This document shows positions 8,621-17,684 of a stretch of 64,000 bases of DNA, piece after piece. Both the position numbers and the translations under genes were made by a program. The first letter of the stretch is position 1. Every line of letters begins with the position of its first letter. The notes below the pieces were generated by a model. It made no database searches and had not been told where the DNA came from. It saw only the letters and a list, made by a program, of their open reading frames with translations. The stretch comes from JAIVJZ01 sp035645695 (GTDB lineage Bacteria > Acidobacteriota > Blastocatellia > Pyrinomonadales > Pyrinomonadaceae), in contig DASQMC010000083.1 of assembly GCA_035645695.1 (NCBI GenBank), positions 92,103-156,102 of the forward strand, in the 5' to 3' direction.

Positions 8621-10135
8621 ATGAGCACAGAAGTTGTGATGCCGCAGATGGGCGAGTCTATCGCGGAGGGGACGATCACCCGTTGGATGAAGCAGGTGGG
8701 CGAGCGCGTGGAGCGCGACGAACCGCTGTTCGAGATTTCGACCGATAAAGTTGACGCCGAGATTCCCAGCCCCGCCGCGGGGACGCTCACCGAAATTAAG
8801 TTCAAAGAGGGCGAGACGGTCGAAGTCAACAAAGTAGTCGCAATCATCGGCGCGGAAGGCGAACAAGCCGCTGCGCCCGCCGCGCAGGCCGCCGTCGCAT
8901 CCGAGCCGCCGCCCGCCCCCGCGGCCCCCGCGCCGCCGGCGGCAGCCTCATCAACACAGGCAGCGGCCGGGTCGGCATCACCCGGCGCGTCCACGCCGGG
9001 GACGCCGCAGCAGAACACCGCCGAAGTCGCGGGCAGAAGCTACGACGACCAGCGTCCCGGCGCGAAGGCCGAAGGGCAGTCGCTCGCGTCCGCCGGAGGG
9101 GCGGGCGGAAACGGCGAGGCGCAGGCGGTTGACGCCGGTACGGGCGCAAACGGCGGCGCGCAGTCGGTCGAGGATTTGCGTCGCACGAAATCCAGCCCGC
9201 TCGTGCGCAACATCGCGCGCGAACACAACATAGACATCGCCCAACTCGAAGGCACGGGGATGAGCGGGCGCGTCACGAAGAACGACATACTCAGCTTCAT
9301 CGAGTCGGGAGCGACCGCCGCCGCCGCGCCGCAAACGCAGCCGCAGCAACCCGCCGCCGCCGCAAGCGCCTTGCAGCAGCCTTCCGTGCAGACGCCGCCT
9401 GCCCAGACGCCGCCGCACGTTCAGCCCGCCGCAGGCGACCGCGTCGAGCCGATGACGCTGATGCGCAAGAAGATTGCGGAGCACATGATCATGTCGCAGA
9501 ACACGTCGGCGCACGTCGCCACCGTGTACGAGATCGACATGACGCGTATCGCCAAATTGCGCGACAAACATAAGGCCGAGTTCCTCGCACGCACGGGCAC
9601 GAAGTTGACCTACATGCCCTTTATCTTCCAGGCCATCACAAGTGCGTTGCGCAAGTTCCCCATCTTCAACGCACAGGTCTCGGGCGATCAGATCATCTAC
9701 AAGCAGGACATCAATCTAGGCATGGCCGTCGCGCTCGATTGGGGGTTGATCGTCCCCGTCATCAAACGCGCCGACGACCTCTCCATCTCCGGCCTCGCAC
9801 GCGCCGCGAACGATCTGGCCGACCGCGCGCGCAACAAGCAACTCAAGCCGGACGAGGTGGCGGGTGGTACGTTCACCGTCACGAACCCCGGCGTCTTCGG
9901 CGGACTCTTCGGCACGCCCATCATCAACCAGCCGCAGGTCGCCATCCTCGGCATCGGCACGATTGAAAAACGCGCCAAGGTTCTAACCACGCCCGAAGGC
10001 GACGATTTCATCGCCATCCGCCATATGGCTTACTTCGCGCTCTCCTTCGACCACCGCATCATCGACGGCGCGGATGCCGAACGCTTCCTCGCATACGTCA
10101 AGGAGTTGCTCGAAGCCGGACAGTTTCAGGTATAG
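8621..10135 (+). CDS. Dihydrolipoamide acyltransferase (E2) of a 2-oxoacid dehydrogenase complex
   Basis: The core subunit passes the acyl group from lipoate to CoA. Domain order over 504 residues: lipoyl domain 1-78 with the modified Lys43 in EISTDKVDAEIPS; a long Ala/Pro/Gly-rich linker; peripheral-subunit-binding domain about 190-226 (SSPLVRNIAREHNIDIAQLE); a second Ala/Pro/Gln linker; catalytic domain from about 275 to the end with the active-site DHRIIDG (His478, Asp482). There is one lipoyl domain. The start is ATG 8621 after GGGAGAAG. Acyl specificity (acetyl, branched-chain or succinyl) cannot be settled by eye; the E1 partners argue against succinyl. It is the last gene of the block. 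Confidence 0.92.
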   Translation: MSTEVVMPQMGESIAEGTITRWMKQVGERVERDEPLFEISTDKVDAEIPSPAAGTLTEIKFKEGETVEVNKVVAIIGAEGEQAAAPAAQAAVASEPPPAPAAPAPPAAASSTQAAAGSASPGASTPGTPQQNTAEVAGRSYDDQRPGAKAEGQSLASAGGAGGNGEAQAVDAGTGANGGAQSVEDLRRTKSSPLVRNIAREHNIDIAQLEGTGMSGRVTKNDILSFIESGATAAAAPQTQPQQPAAAASALQQPSVQTPPAQTPPHVQPAAGDRVEPMTLMRKKIAEHMIMSQNTSAHVATVYEIDMTRIAKLRDKHKAEFLARTGTKLTYMPFIFQAITSALRKFPIFNAQVSGDQIIYKQDINLGMAVALDWGLIVPVIKRADDLSISGLARAANDLADRARNKQLKPDEVAGGTFTVTNPGVFGGLFGTPIINQPQVAILGIGTIEKRAKVLTTPEGDDFIAIRHMAYFALSFDHRIIDGADAERFLAYVKELLEAGQFQV

Positions 10136-10202
10136 CCCGGCAACGTAAAAAGCAGATGTCGCCGCGATTCGCGCGCTGATCCGTCAACGCGAAGCGCGGC
10201 AA

Positions 10203-10259
10203 CCCACGCGAAGGCGAGTCGGCGGTTGAGCGTTAACCGCTCCACGCCGACTCGCGTGG
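10203..10259 (+). other. Long stem-loop after the E2 gene
   Basis: The sequence from CCACGCGAAGGCGAGTCGG to CCGACTCGCGTGG pairs as an interrupted stem of more than 20 base pairs with a TTAA apex. It lies 70 bases past the E2 stop, has no clear T-run, and could end or protect the dehydrogenase transcript. The rest of the 470-base gap to 10605 holds only the promoter at 10457; I see no gene in it. Confidence 0.5.
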
Positions 10260-10456
10260 CCGTGGCGGCGCTACTTTTACAGCCATCTCCCTTCGACACG
10301 ACTCGTCTCCCCGCGTCTCCAACATCCTCCCCGCGCGCCCGTCTCACTTCCACAATAACCTTGCCGGGTAGTTGCCGCCGCTCAGGCGAGACATAGCAGC
10401 CACGCCAGCTTCAATTCCGCGCCGGAACGGTCTTCCTCGAAATCGTAAAAAACTGT

Positions 10457-10485
10457 TTTACAATGTTTGCGTATTTTGTTATTAT
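10457..10485 (+). promoter_or_regulatory. Sigma-70-type promoter for the subtilisin-like protease gene
   Basis: TTTACA and TATTAT are separated by exactly 17 bases in an AT-rich stretch. Transcription from here would give a leader of roughly 115 bases before ATG 10606, which is preceded by AAAGGA. Confidence 0.45.
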
Positions 10486-10605
10486 CCGTTTCATTCAAGT
10501 TCCCCCAACTTGGCTGATCTCGTTGACAGTGCCCCCATTCCAGCATCTTGCTAGGCGCTAAAGTGTTGATAACATTCCGGTAATTATTCCAAAGGATATA
10601 ATGAG

Positions 10606-12531
10606 ATGAGAAAAAAAGCCCCTGCCGCGAGTCTTGCTTTGCTGCTGGCGCTCTGCTTCTGCGCAGGTGTGTTTAACACTATCTCCAGTCAAGCCCAGTC
10701 GATTTTGAATCTAAAATTGAAGAATAAGGTCTCTGCGGAGTTGATACGCAAGACGGAGATGGGACTGGGGGGCGAGCGTGTGCGAGTCATTATTCAGCCC
10801 AACGGCTCCTGGAGCGATGAGTTGAACCTTGCCGCTCTGCTGCAAGGCGCTGCCAATATGCGCCAGTTCCAGAACTTTAATTTTCGCGTTCTGGACTTGC
10901 CTGCAAGCGCCGCCACCGCTCTAGCCCAGCGCAGCGATGTCGCCTTTGTCTCGCTCAATTACGAGGTGAGAACTCTCGGACACATCTCCACGACGACGGG
11001 CGCTGATGCCGTGCGTGCTACGAGCGGCACGAACGTCAGTGGTTTGGACGGAACCGGCATAGGCATAGCGGTCTTTGATTCCGGGATCGACACGACGCAC
11101 AAGGCATTTCTGGATAAAAGTAATAACCTGCGCGTAATTGCCGGTCAGGATTTCACGGGCGAGAACCGCACGGACGACCCTTACGGCCACGGCACACACG
11201 TCTCGGCCATCCTTGCCGGAAACGGCCGCATCGCGAACGCCGCCTATACGGGTATTGCGCCGAACGCCAACATTATCAATCTGCGCGTCTTGAATTCGCG
11301 GGGCGTCGGCTCGGCCGCGCAGTTGCTTCGAGCGATTGACTGGGTGCTGACGAACCGGGCGCGATTCAACATCCGCGTCGTCAACCTGAGTTTGGGCATG
11401 CCCGCCATCGATTCGTATAAAAACGATCCGTTGTGCAAGGCCGTCCGCCGGCTTGTCGATGCGGGCGTGGTGGTATTGGCCGCCGCCGGTAATAACGGCA
11501 AGGACGGCAATGGGAATAAGATTTACGGGAGAATCCATTCGCCCGGCAACGAGCCTTCGGCGATCACGGTCGGCGCGTCGAACACCTTCGGGACGGATGC
11601 CCGTGGCGACGATGCGGTTGCGTCTTATAGCTCGCGCGGGCCGACGCGCAGTTATTGGGCGGATGCAAACGGCGTCAAGCATTACGACAATTTGATCAAG
11701 CCAGACCTCGTCGCCCCCGGCAACAAGCTGGTCAATGCGGAGGCGGTCGATAACGCTCTGGTCAGAGAGCACCCTGCGCTGGATGCGGGCGTCAGCCCGG
11801 TTGACAACCGCAAACAGATGTACCTGAACGGCAGTTCGATGGCGACGCCGGTTGCCGCGGGAACTGCGGCGCTGATGCTTCAGGCCAACCCGCAACTGAC
11901 GCCAAACATGATCAAGGCTCTGTTGATGTATACGGCACAGCCGCTTGCAGGCTTCAACATGTTGGAACAAGGGACGGGCGAGATCAATGTGGAAGGCGCG
12001 GTGCGGCTCAGTAAATTAGTGCGCACCGATCTCTCCAGCAGCACGCCGCTCGGCGATCCCTTTTTGAAGACGAGCGCCTTGCCCGCCGCTCAAACAACGA
12101 TTGCCGGTTACACGTTCCCTTGGGCGCGGGGAATTATTCTGAGTCACACCTACGTCACGGGTTCCAACCTGATCGCCCTGTATCAAAAGATTTACGGCAT
12201 GGGCGCGCTGCTCGCCGACGGAGTGATTACCGGCGACGGGGTGATTACGGGCGACGCGAACATGATGACGAACGGCGTGATCACCGGCGACAATATCATG
12301 GTCAGCAGCGGCGTGATCACGGGCGACGGCGCACCCTTTCTAGGTCTCAGTTTGTTGCTGGGCGGGACGCAACTTAACGACGGCCACCTTTTGAGCGACG
12401 GCGTGATCACGGGCGACGGCGTGATCACGGGCGACCTGTACCTGCAAGCGCAATCGGCGACCGTGAACGGCGACGAAACCTCCACGATGACGGCTGCGGT
12501 TGATGACGGGCAAGACTGTCTGGAGTATTAA
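10606..12531 (+). CDS. Secreted subtilisin-like (S8) serine protease with GVITGD repeats
   Basis: 641 residues: a signal peptide (about 1-31, LALLLALCFCAGVFNTISSQAQ), a propeptide-like region to about 135, then an S8 catalytic domain. The triad is visible as Asp158 (AVFDSGID), His195 (GHGTHVSAIL) and Ser411 (NGSSMATPVAAG). Residues after about 500 form a separate tail where GVITGD occurs six times, separated by short variable stretches, before a final acidic segment. Family members are extracellular or periplasmic proteases. The tail resembles short structural or binding repeats rather than a known anchor. It runs into a membrane-bound kinase gene five bases downstream. Confidence 0.92.
   Translation: MRKKAPAASLALLLALCFCAGVFNTISSQAQSILNLKLKNKVSAELIRKTEMGLGGERVRVIIQPNGSWSDELNLAALLQGAANMRQFQNFNFRVLDLPASAATALAQRSDVAFVSLNYEVRTLGHISTTTGADAVRATSGTNVSGLDGTGIGIAVFDSGIDTTHKAFLDKSNNLRVIAGQDFTGENRTDDPYGHGTHVSAILAGNGRIANAAYTGIAPNANIINLRVLNSRGVGSAAQLLRAIDWVLTNRARFNIRVVNLSLGMPAIDSYKNDPLCKAVRRLVDAGVVVLAAAGNNGKDGNGNKIYGRIHSPGNEPSAITVGASNTFGTDARGDDAVASYSSRGPTRSYWADANGVKHYDNLIKPDLVAPGNKLVNAEAVDNALVREHPALDAGVSPVDNRKQMYLNGSSMATPVAAGTAALMLQANPQLTPNMIKALLMYTAQPLAGFNMLEQGTGEINVEGAVRLSKLVRTDLSSSTPLGDPFLKTSALPAAQTTIAGYTFPWARGIILSHTYVTGSNLIALYQKIYGMGALLADGVITGDGVITGDANMMTNGVITGDNIMVSSGVITGDGAPFLGLSLLLGGTQLNDGHLLSDGVITGDGVITGDLYLQAQSATVNGDETSTMTAAVDDGQDCLEY
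12220..12435 (+). repeat. Tandem coding repeat, GVITGD units
   Basis: Six near-identical 18-base units of the type GGCGTGATCACGGGCGAC occur here in two adjacent pairs and two single copies, all in the protease frame. Third-position changes between units show selection on the peptide. Confidence 0.8.
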
Positions 12532-12535
12532 CACT

Positions 12536-14647
12536 ATGGTTACGCAAGCAGGCAAACTCACAATCACCGAGTCGTCGATGACGGGGGGAGAATTGGGGAG
12601 CCCCTGGAATGTCCGAACGGCCGACGCCGCCGAGGAGGCGTCGTCAGCGCAACCTCGCACGGGCGCAAAGGGGTTAAAGATGATGAACAAGCAGGGACTC
12701 ACCCGCCCCTTCATGTATTTCATCGTCGCGATGGGTTCGGCGGCGGTTCTGTTTTCGGCCTACCGCCTGCCGCACGCGGAACTCGATCTGAAGTTCATGC
12801 TGCTCGCGCTGATGGTCGTAGTTTGTTCGCGCGTCGCCGTTCCGATCCCGCATGTGAGCGGGCGCATTACGGTCTCCGATACGCTCATCTTCCTGACGAT
12901 GCTGCTCTACGGGGCGGAGGCGGCGATTCTGCTGGCGGCCGTCGAGGGAGTCTGTTCGAGTTTGTGGATCAGCAAGAAGACGATCACGATCATCTTCAAC
13001 TCCGCGGTGCTGGCCTGCTCGACTTTCGTGACCGTCTGGGCGTTGCGTCTCTGCTTCGGCGAGATAGTCCGCATCACCGACAGCGGCTACACGGCGAACT
13101 TTCTGGTGGCGATGTGCCTCATGGCGCTCGTTCAATACGTCGCCAACACGGGATTGATTGCCGTCGAAAAGTCGTGCAAGCTGAATAAATCTTTCTGGCA
13201 AACGTGGAGCACGTATTACCTCTGGACTTCCATCACCTTTTTCGCGGGCGCATCGCTGGCCGGAATCACCGCCCATCTTATTTACGCCTTCGGTTTCTAC
13301 GCCGTGCTCGCAACGGTTCCGATCATCGCGATCATTTATCTGACCTACCAGACCTACCTGAAAAACATAGAAGTTGCAGCGGCGCACGCGGAACAGGCCG
13401 AGCGTCATGTCGGAGAGCTTTCGCTCTACATCAACGAGTTGAAGCGTAGCGAAGAGGAGCGCGAGAAAATTCTGCTGCGCGAACAGGCCGCGCGCTCCGA
13501 GGCCGAGGCGGCCAATCGCATCAAGGATCAGTTTCTGGCGACCCTCTCGCACGAACTGCGCACGCCGCTCACGGCCATCATCGGTTGGTCGGGGTTGCTG
13601 CGCTCGAACGATCTGGACGCGGACTTGAGAGGACAGGCGCTTGAAACCGTGGAGCGCAATGCCAGAACTCAGGCTCAGTTGATAGACGACCTGCTGGATG
13701 TCTCAAGAATCGTCTCGGGCAAACTGCTCCTCGACGTGAAAGAGATCGAACTTGATAAGGTCGTCGCGAGTGCGATCAACGTGGTGCGGCCTGCGGCGGA
13801 CGCTAAGGCCATACGCATCACTTTCGACAAAGAACCGGAAAGGAATTTCATCACGGGAGACGTGGCGCGGCTTCAGCAGATCGTCTGGAACCTGCTGTCA
13901 AATGCCGTCAAGTTCACACCCGAAGGCGGCTCGGTCAGGATTCGCCTCGAACGCATCGGTTCTCACATAAAGTTATCGGTCAGCGATACGGGCAAGGGAA
14001 TCTCCGGCGACTTTCTGCCGCACGTCTTCGACCGTTTTCGACAGGCCGACAGCACGACGACCCGCAACTACGGGGGGCTTGGTCTGGGGCTGGCAATCGT
14101 CCGTCATCTGGTCGAACTGCACGGCGGCACGGTCGGCGCGGAGAGCGACGGCGAAGGGCGGGGCGCGACCTTCTCGACCACTTTCCCGCTTCTCGCCGTC
14201 AGCACGGAAATGCAAAGCGCCGACGCGATGGGCGACGCCAGAGCCTTCGACAGCCGCTTCGCGCTTGAGGGCTTGAGAGTGCTGGTTGTCGATGATGAGC
14301 CGGACACACGCCAGGTGATAAGCGCGGTGATCTCAAAGTCGGGCGCGCAGGTGAGGGCGTGCGCTTCCGTCCCGGAGGCTCTGGAGACCTTGAAGCTGTG
14401 GAAACCCGACATCCTGATGAGCGACATCGGAATGCCGGATGAAGACGGCTATTCTTTGATCAGGAAAGTGCGCTCACTTTCGGTCGAGAGCGGCGGGCTT
14501 ACTCCGGCGGCGGCGCTCACAGCCTACGCCAGAGACGACGACCGCGACCAAGCCCTCGCCGCGGGCTTTCAGATGCACGTGGCGAAACCCATCGGCTCTA
14601 AAGAATTGATCGCCACGGTCGCGAGTCTTGCCGGTCGGGCGGTGTAA
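12536..14647 (+). CDS. Membrane-bound hybrid histidine kinase
   Basis: Domain order: a variable N-terminus, about eight membrane segments from residue 55 to about 285, a short coiled coil (HAEQAERHVGELSLYINELK), HisKA with the phosphorylated His339 (LSHELRTPLTAIIGW), a HATPase domain (NLLSNAVKFTPEGG, DTGKGIS, GGLGLGLAI) and a C-terminal receiver with Asp630 (ILMSDIGMPDEDG). The membrane part resembles the MASE class of integral sensors. The start is uncertain: ATG 12536 follows GGAG by ten bases, while ATG 12680 lies closer to the first membrane segment; the frame also opens at 12500 inside the protease gene. No DNA-binding output is present, so phosphotransfer to another regulator is expected. 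It is adjacent to and co-directional with the protease. Confidence 0.88.
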   Translation: MVTQAGKLTITESSMTGGELGSPWNVRTADAAEEASSAQPRTGAKGLKMMNKQGLTRPFMYFIVAMGSAAVLFSAYRLPHAELDLKFMLLALMVVVCSRVAVPIPHVSGRITVSDTLIFLTMLLYGAEAAILLAAVEGVCSSLWISKKTITIIFNSAVLACSTFVTVWALRLCFGEIVRITDSGYTANFLVAMCLMALVQYVANTGLIAVEKSCKLNKSFWQTWSTYYLWTSITFFAGASLAGITAHLIYAFGFYAVLATVPIIAIIYLTYQTYLKNIEVAAAHAEQAERHVGELSLYINELKRSEEEREKILLREQAARSEAEAANRIKDQFLATLSHELRTPLTAIIGWSGLLRSNDLDADLRGQALETVERNARTQAQLIDDLLDVSRIVSGKLLLDVKEIELDKVVASAINVVRPAADAKAIRITFDKEPERNFITGDVARLQQIVWNLLSNAVKFTPEGGSVRIRLERIGSHIKLSVSDTGKGISGDFLPHVFDRFRQADSTTTRNYGGLGLGLAIVRHLVELHGGTVGAESDGEGRGATFSTTFPLLAVSTEMQSADAMGDARAFDSRFALEGLRVLVVDDEPDTRQVISAVISKSGAQVRACASVPEALETLKLWKPDILMSDIGMPDEDGYSLIRKVRSLSVESGGLTPAAALTAYARDDDRDQALAAGFQMHVAKPIGSKELIATVASLAGRAV

Positions 14648-14746
14648 CTCGAAGTCGCTCGGCATCGAAAACTTGCCGGCCGGAAGCGGAAGGAGCGGTT
14701 TACGATTTAGCGAAAGTCGGAAAGTAATTAGCGAAAGTCAGAGAGT

Positions 14747-14809
14747 AAAAAGAGGGCGGGCGGAAGTGTTGGCGTAGTTCTCGCCAACACTTCCGCCCGC
14801 CCTCTTTTT
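14747..14809 (+). terminator. Strong intrinsic terminator
   Basis: A perfect stem of about 28 base pairs (AAAAAGAGGGCGGGCGG...) with a seven-base loop ends in TTTTT, 100 bases after the kinase stop. The A-run on the other side makes it usable in both directions. The rest of the 14648-15163 gap shows no supported gene. Confidence 0.85.
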
Positions 14810-15163
14810 GCTTTCCTCGCCCTTCGATTGTTGTGATCACGTGGCGATAAAATTCTAAATTGGCTTGGCACAACAGAAACGCCCCCTTTTAGCATCTACC
14901 CTCTTGACTCCCCAAAAGCGTTTGACGAGAATCGGGATTGATTCAAGAACCCAAAAACAAAACCTCGTGTGGGTTTGGTCAGGACGATTCGTGGGCGCGC
15001 CCGACATCAAGCGTCCGGTGCGCCGCAGCTTGTGGCTGCGACGCCTTTTCTTTGCCGGGCATAACTTAAAGCGTTCCTCGACATGCGAATCCCCATCTTG
15101 ATGTGGAAGCGGCAACAACGAGCTTAAATTTTATAACTCAGATAAGCAGGAGAAAAAAAGACA

Positions 15164-16204
15164 ATGAGCGTGAACCAGTCGAAAAAATTCCGGGTGTCAG
15201 GCATCGCCCTCACCGTCGTTCTGGCCCTGGCCTCCTCGGCGGCCTTCGCACAGACCACACAACCGGCGAGCAGCACCAACGGCGGCGCAAATACGCGCAC
15301 GGTTGCCAGCGGTCAGAAGATGACCGTTAAGGGCGTCGTCATCAGCCGCGACATCGACGCAAACACTTTCGTCGTGCAGGACATGAACGGCGTCGGCACG
15401 ACCGTCCGCCTGAGCGACCGCACGAGCGTCAAGTCGAAGGGCGGCTTCTTCGGCGGCAGTACGACCTACGGCGCATCGAACATCCTGCGCGGCCTGAACC
15501 TCGAAGTCGAAGGGCGCGGCGACGCCTCGGGCAACCTCGTAGCGGAGAAAGTCCGCTTCGGGAGCACGGACTTGAGGGTGGCGCAGTCGATTCAGGCGCG
15601 CGTCGATCCGGTCGAGAATCGCGTCGGGCAGGTGGAGCAGAATTCGCAGCGTCTCTCGGGTCAGTTGGATGAGTTGGCTGCCGTCGCGAACGCGGCGGGT
15701 GGCGGCGCGAAGGCCGCGCAGGAAACGGCCGATGCCGCCGTCTCCGGCGTCAACATGACGAACGAACGCATCAGCGCGCTCGACGATTACGTGGCGCAGC
15801 AGACCGTCAACGTCAACTTCCGCGTCGGGAGCGCAGTGCTCTCGCCCGAAGCCAAGACGACGCTCGACCAGATCGCGCAACAGGCTCTCAAAGCGCGCGG
15901 CTACGTGCTGGAAGTGCGCGGCTTCGCCAGCGCGGACGGCGCGGAATCTAAGAATCGCATGCTCAGCCAGCGTCGCGCCGATGCGGTCGTGCAATACCTG
16001 GCCTACACGCACAACATCCCGCTGCGCCGCATCGTGACGCCCTTCGGCTACGGCGAGACGCAGGCCGTCGCCGATAACACGACGCGTGAAGGTCGCCAGC
16101 AGAACCGCCGCGTCGAGGTCAGCGTGCTCGTCAACCGCGGCCTCATGCAGTCCGCGCCGAACATGAGCACGGCGAAGCCCGATCAGGCGACGCCGCAGGA
16201 GTAG
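15164..16204 (+). CDS. OmpA-family outer-membrane/peptidoglycan-associated protein
   Basis: 346 residues. A signal peptide (SGIALTVVLALASSAAFAQ) is followed by a small beta-rich domain (about 45-135, VKGVVISRDIDANTFVVQD) similar in style to DUF5666-type domains. A helical, probably coiled-coil stretch follows (about 140-215), and then a C-terminal OmpA domain from about 220 (NVNFRVGSAVLSPEAKTTLD, LEVRGFASADGAESKNRMLS, RRADAVVQYL, RQQNRRVEVSV). OmpA domains bind diaminopimelate in peptidoglycan. No beta-barrel precedes it, so it is likely a periplasmic anchor protein. An AGGAG lies ten bases before the ATG. Confidence 0.88.
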   Translation: MSVNQSKKFRVSGIALTVVLALASSAAFAQTTQPASSTNGGANTRTVASGQKMTVKGVVISRDIDANTFVVQDMNGVGTTVRLSDRTSVKSKGGFFGGSTTYGASNILRGLNLEVEGRGDASGNLVAEKVRFGSTDLRVAQSIQARVDPVENRVGQVEQNSQRLSGQLDELAAVANAAGGGAKAAQETADAAVSGVNMTNERISALDDYVAQQTVNVNFRVGSAVLSPEAKTTLDQIAQQALKARGYVLEVRGFASADGAESKNRMLSQRRADAVVQYLAYTHNIPLRRIVTPFGYGETQAVADNTTREGRQQNRRVEVSVLVNRGLMQSAPNMSTAKPDQATPQE

Positions 16205-16221
16205 TCCAGGGATAGAGCGAC

Positions 16222-16335
16222 GCCAATAAGGGAAGAGGGAAAAGGTGAAGGGGTAAAGGGTAAGGGAAGACCAAAGCGGGCTTTCTCATTCCTCCTTTAC
16301 CCTTTGCCCTTTCCCCCTTCCCCTGTTTTGGCTAA
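16222..16335 (+). repeat. GTAAAGG-type inverted-repeat hairpin (copy 1)
   Basis: Purine-rich units (GGGAAAAGGTGAAGGGGTAA) are followed by the pyrimidine complement (CCTTTACCCTTTGCCC). The arms are about 40 bases, imperfect, and lie between the OmpA-like and VWA genes. A second copy is at 36705-36935. Confidence 0.65.
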
Positions 16336-16346
16336 AGGGTAATTCG

Positions 16347-17603
16347 ATGAATAGAGTCCACGACAAACCGCGCTCTCTCCTTCTGCTGACGGCGATCATT
16401 TTCGGGTGGACGCTACTGGTGGCCGTCCCATACTTCTTAAAGAGTAGTGCGAGCGGGCAATCGACAACGCCGCAGCAACCGACCCGCGTCCCGCAGCTAC
16501 CACAGCAGCAGCCGCAAGCGACGCCGACTCCGGCGCAGACGCCGCTCCCGGCGCCGCAGCCGCGCTCGACGCGACCGCCTTTCGCCGATCCCGGCCCGCC
16601 GCCGAAACCCCTCAACGAGGGCGTTAACGATAAAGTCGGCGGCGAGACAATCGCCGATGACGACGAGATCGTGCGCGTCACGTCGAATCTGGTCGTCGTG
16701 CCCGTGTCCGTGACGGACGCGCGCGGAGAGCCCGTGCAGGGGTTGAAGGCGGCTGATTTCCGGCTCGAAGAAGAGGGGCGCGCGCAGGAGATCGCGCATA
16801 CGAGCGACGCCGAACAGGTGCCGCTCGACATCGCCATCCTCTTCGACGTGTCAAGCAGCATCGGCCAGCGTTTCGCCTTCGAGCAGGAGGCCGCCGCGCG
16901 TTTCCTGAAACAGGTCTTGAAGCCGGTTGACCGCGCCGCCGTCTTTGCAATCGAGGGCAAGCCGCGCCTCGAACAACAACTGGCCTCCGCCGAGATCGCT
17001 TCGGCCAAACTGCTACAGATTCCCGCGCCCACGAAATCCACGCCGACGGCCTTCTACGATTCCACCATCGCCGCCGCGCGCTACCTGGCGCAGAACGCCC
17101 CCGGCAGGCACAGGCGCGTGATCGTCGTTATCTCCGACGGCGACGACAATTTCAGCGAGCGCGTGAAGGCGGGCGAAGTTGAAGACGCGCGTGCGCTGAA
17201 TCGCGGCGAGAAACTGCCCGCGGGCGCGAACGCGCGCCAGCAGGCGACACATCGAAAAGCCCTCGTCGAAGTGCAGCGCGAAGTCCAACGCGCCGACGCC
17301 GTCTTTTATTCCATCAACCCGAGCGGCGGCGGTCTACAGTTCAACGCGCGCGGCAGGCGCGCGCAGGAGGGCATGCAGCAACTCGCGGCGACGACCGGCG
17401 GCACGTCCTTCGCGCCCGAACGACTCGAAGAACTCGACGAAATCTTTCGCCGCATCGCCGCCGAACTCCGCGCCCAGTACCTGCTCCAATACTACTCAAA
17501 CAACGACGCCCCGAACGGCAAATTTCTCACCATCAAAGTGCGCACGCCCGCCCGCGCCGACGCGCGCGTCCGCGCCCGCACGGGCTACTACGCAAAGAAA
17601 TGA
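16347..17603 (+). CDS. VWFA-related acidobacterial-type protein
   Basis: 418 residues. An N-terminal membrane or signal segment (LLLLTAIIFGWTLLVAVPYF) precedes a Pro/Gln-rich stretch to about residue 90. The domain then opens RVTSNLVVVPVSVTDARGEP and continues with a von Willebrand A fold whose metal site is ILFDVSSSIG (Asp167, Ser169, Ser171). VIVVISDGDDNFSE and LRAQYLLQYYSNN are the later blocks. This order (TSNLVVVPVSV, short beta region, then VWA) is that of the VWFA-related family described from Acidobacteria. The function is unknown, probably extracytoplasmic adhesion or assembly. It is convergent with the next gene. Confidence 0.88.
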   Translation: MNRVHDKPRSLLLLTAIIFGWTLLVAVPYFLKSSASGQSTTPQQPTRVPQLPQQQPQATPTPAQTPLPAPQPRSTRPPFADPGPPPKPLNEGVNDKVGGETIADDDEIVRVTSNLVVVPVSVTDARGEPVQGLKAADFRLEEEGRAQEIAHTSDAEQVPLDIAILFDVSSSIGQRFAFEQEAAARFLKQVLKPVDRAAVFAIEGKPRLEQQLASAEIASAKLLQIPAPTKSTPTAFYDSTIAAARYLAQNAPGRHRRVIVVISDGDDNFSERVKAGEVEDARALNRGEKLPAGANARQQATHRKALVEVQREVQRADAVFYSINPSGGGLQFNARGRRAQEGMQQLAATTGGTSFAPERLEELDEIFRRIAAELRAQYLLQYYSNNDAPNGKFLTIKVRTPARADARVRARTGYYAKK

Positions 17604-17678
17604 TGAAGTAGGAACGCGGAACGATGAATGAAAGGCTAGATGTCTTTCATTCATCGTTCCGCGTTCCTACTTCATCGT
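17602..17678 (+). repeat. Perfect hairpin between convergent genes (GATGAAGTAGG family, copy 1)
   Basis: Arms of 33 identical bases (beginning GATGAAGTAGGAACGCGG) flank a nine-base loop. The element overlaps the stop codon of the VWA gene and ends seven bases from the stop of the minus-strand gene. The outermost 27 bases of each arm are the same as in 32084-32254. It would stop transcripts from both sides, although the T-run is weak. Confidence 0.8.
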
Positions 17679-17684
17679 TATTAG

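Noticed and set aside
10372..10554. A 60-codon frame before the protease
   Set aside because: It spans the likely promoter at 10457-10485 and has no ribosome site.
14855..15118. Short frames in the gap before the OmpA-like gene
   Set aside because: Frames exist on both strands with no ribosome site, no hydrophobic or conserved pattern and mixed composition.
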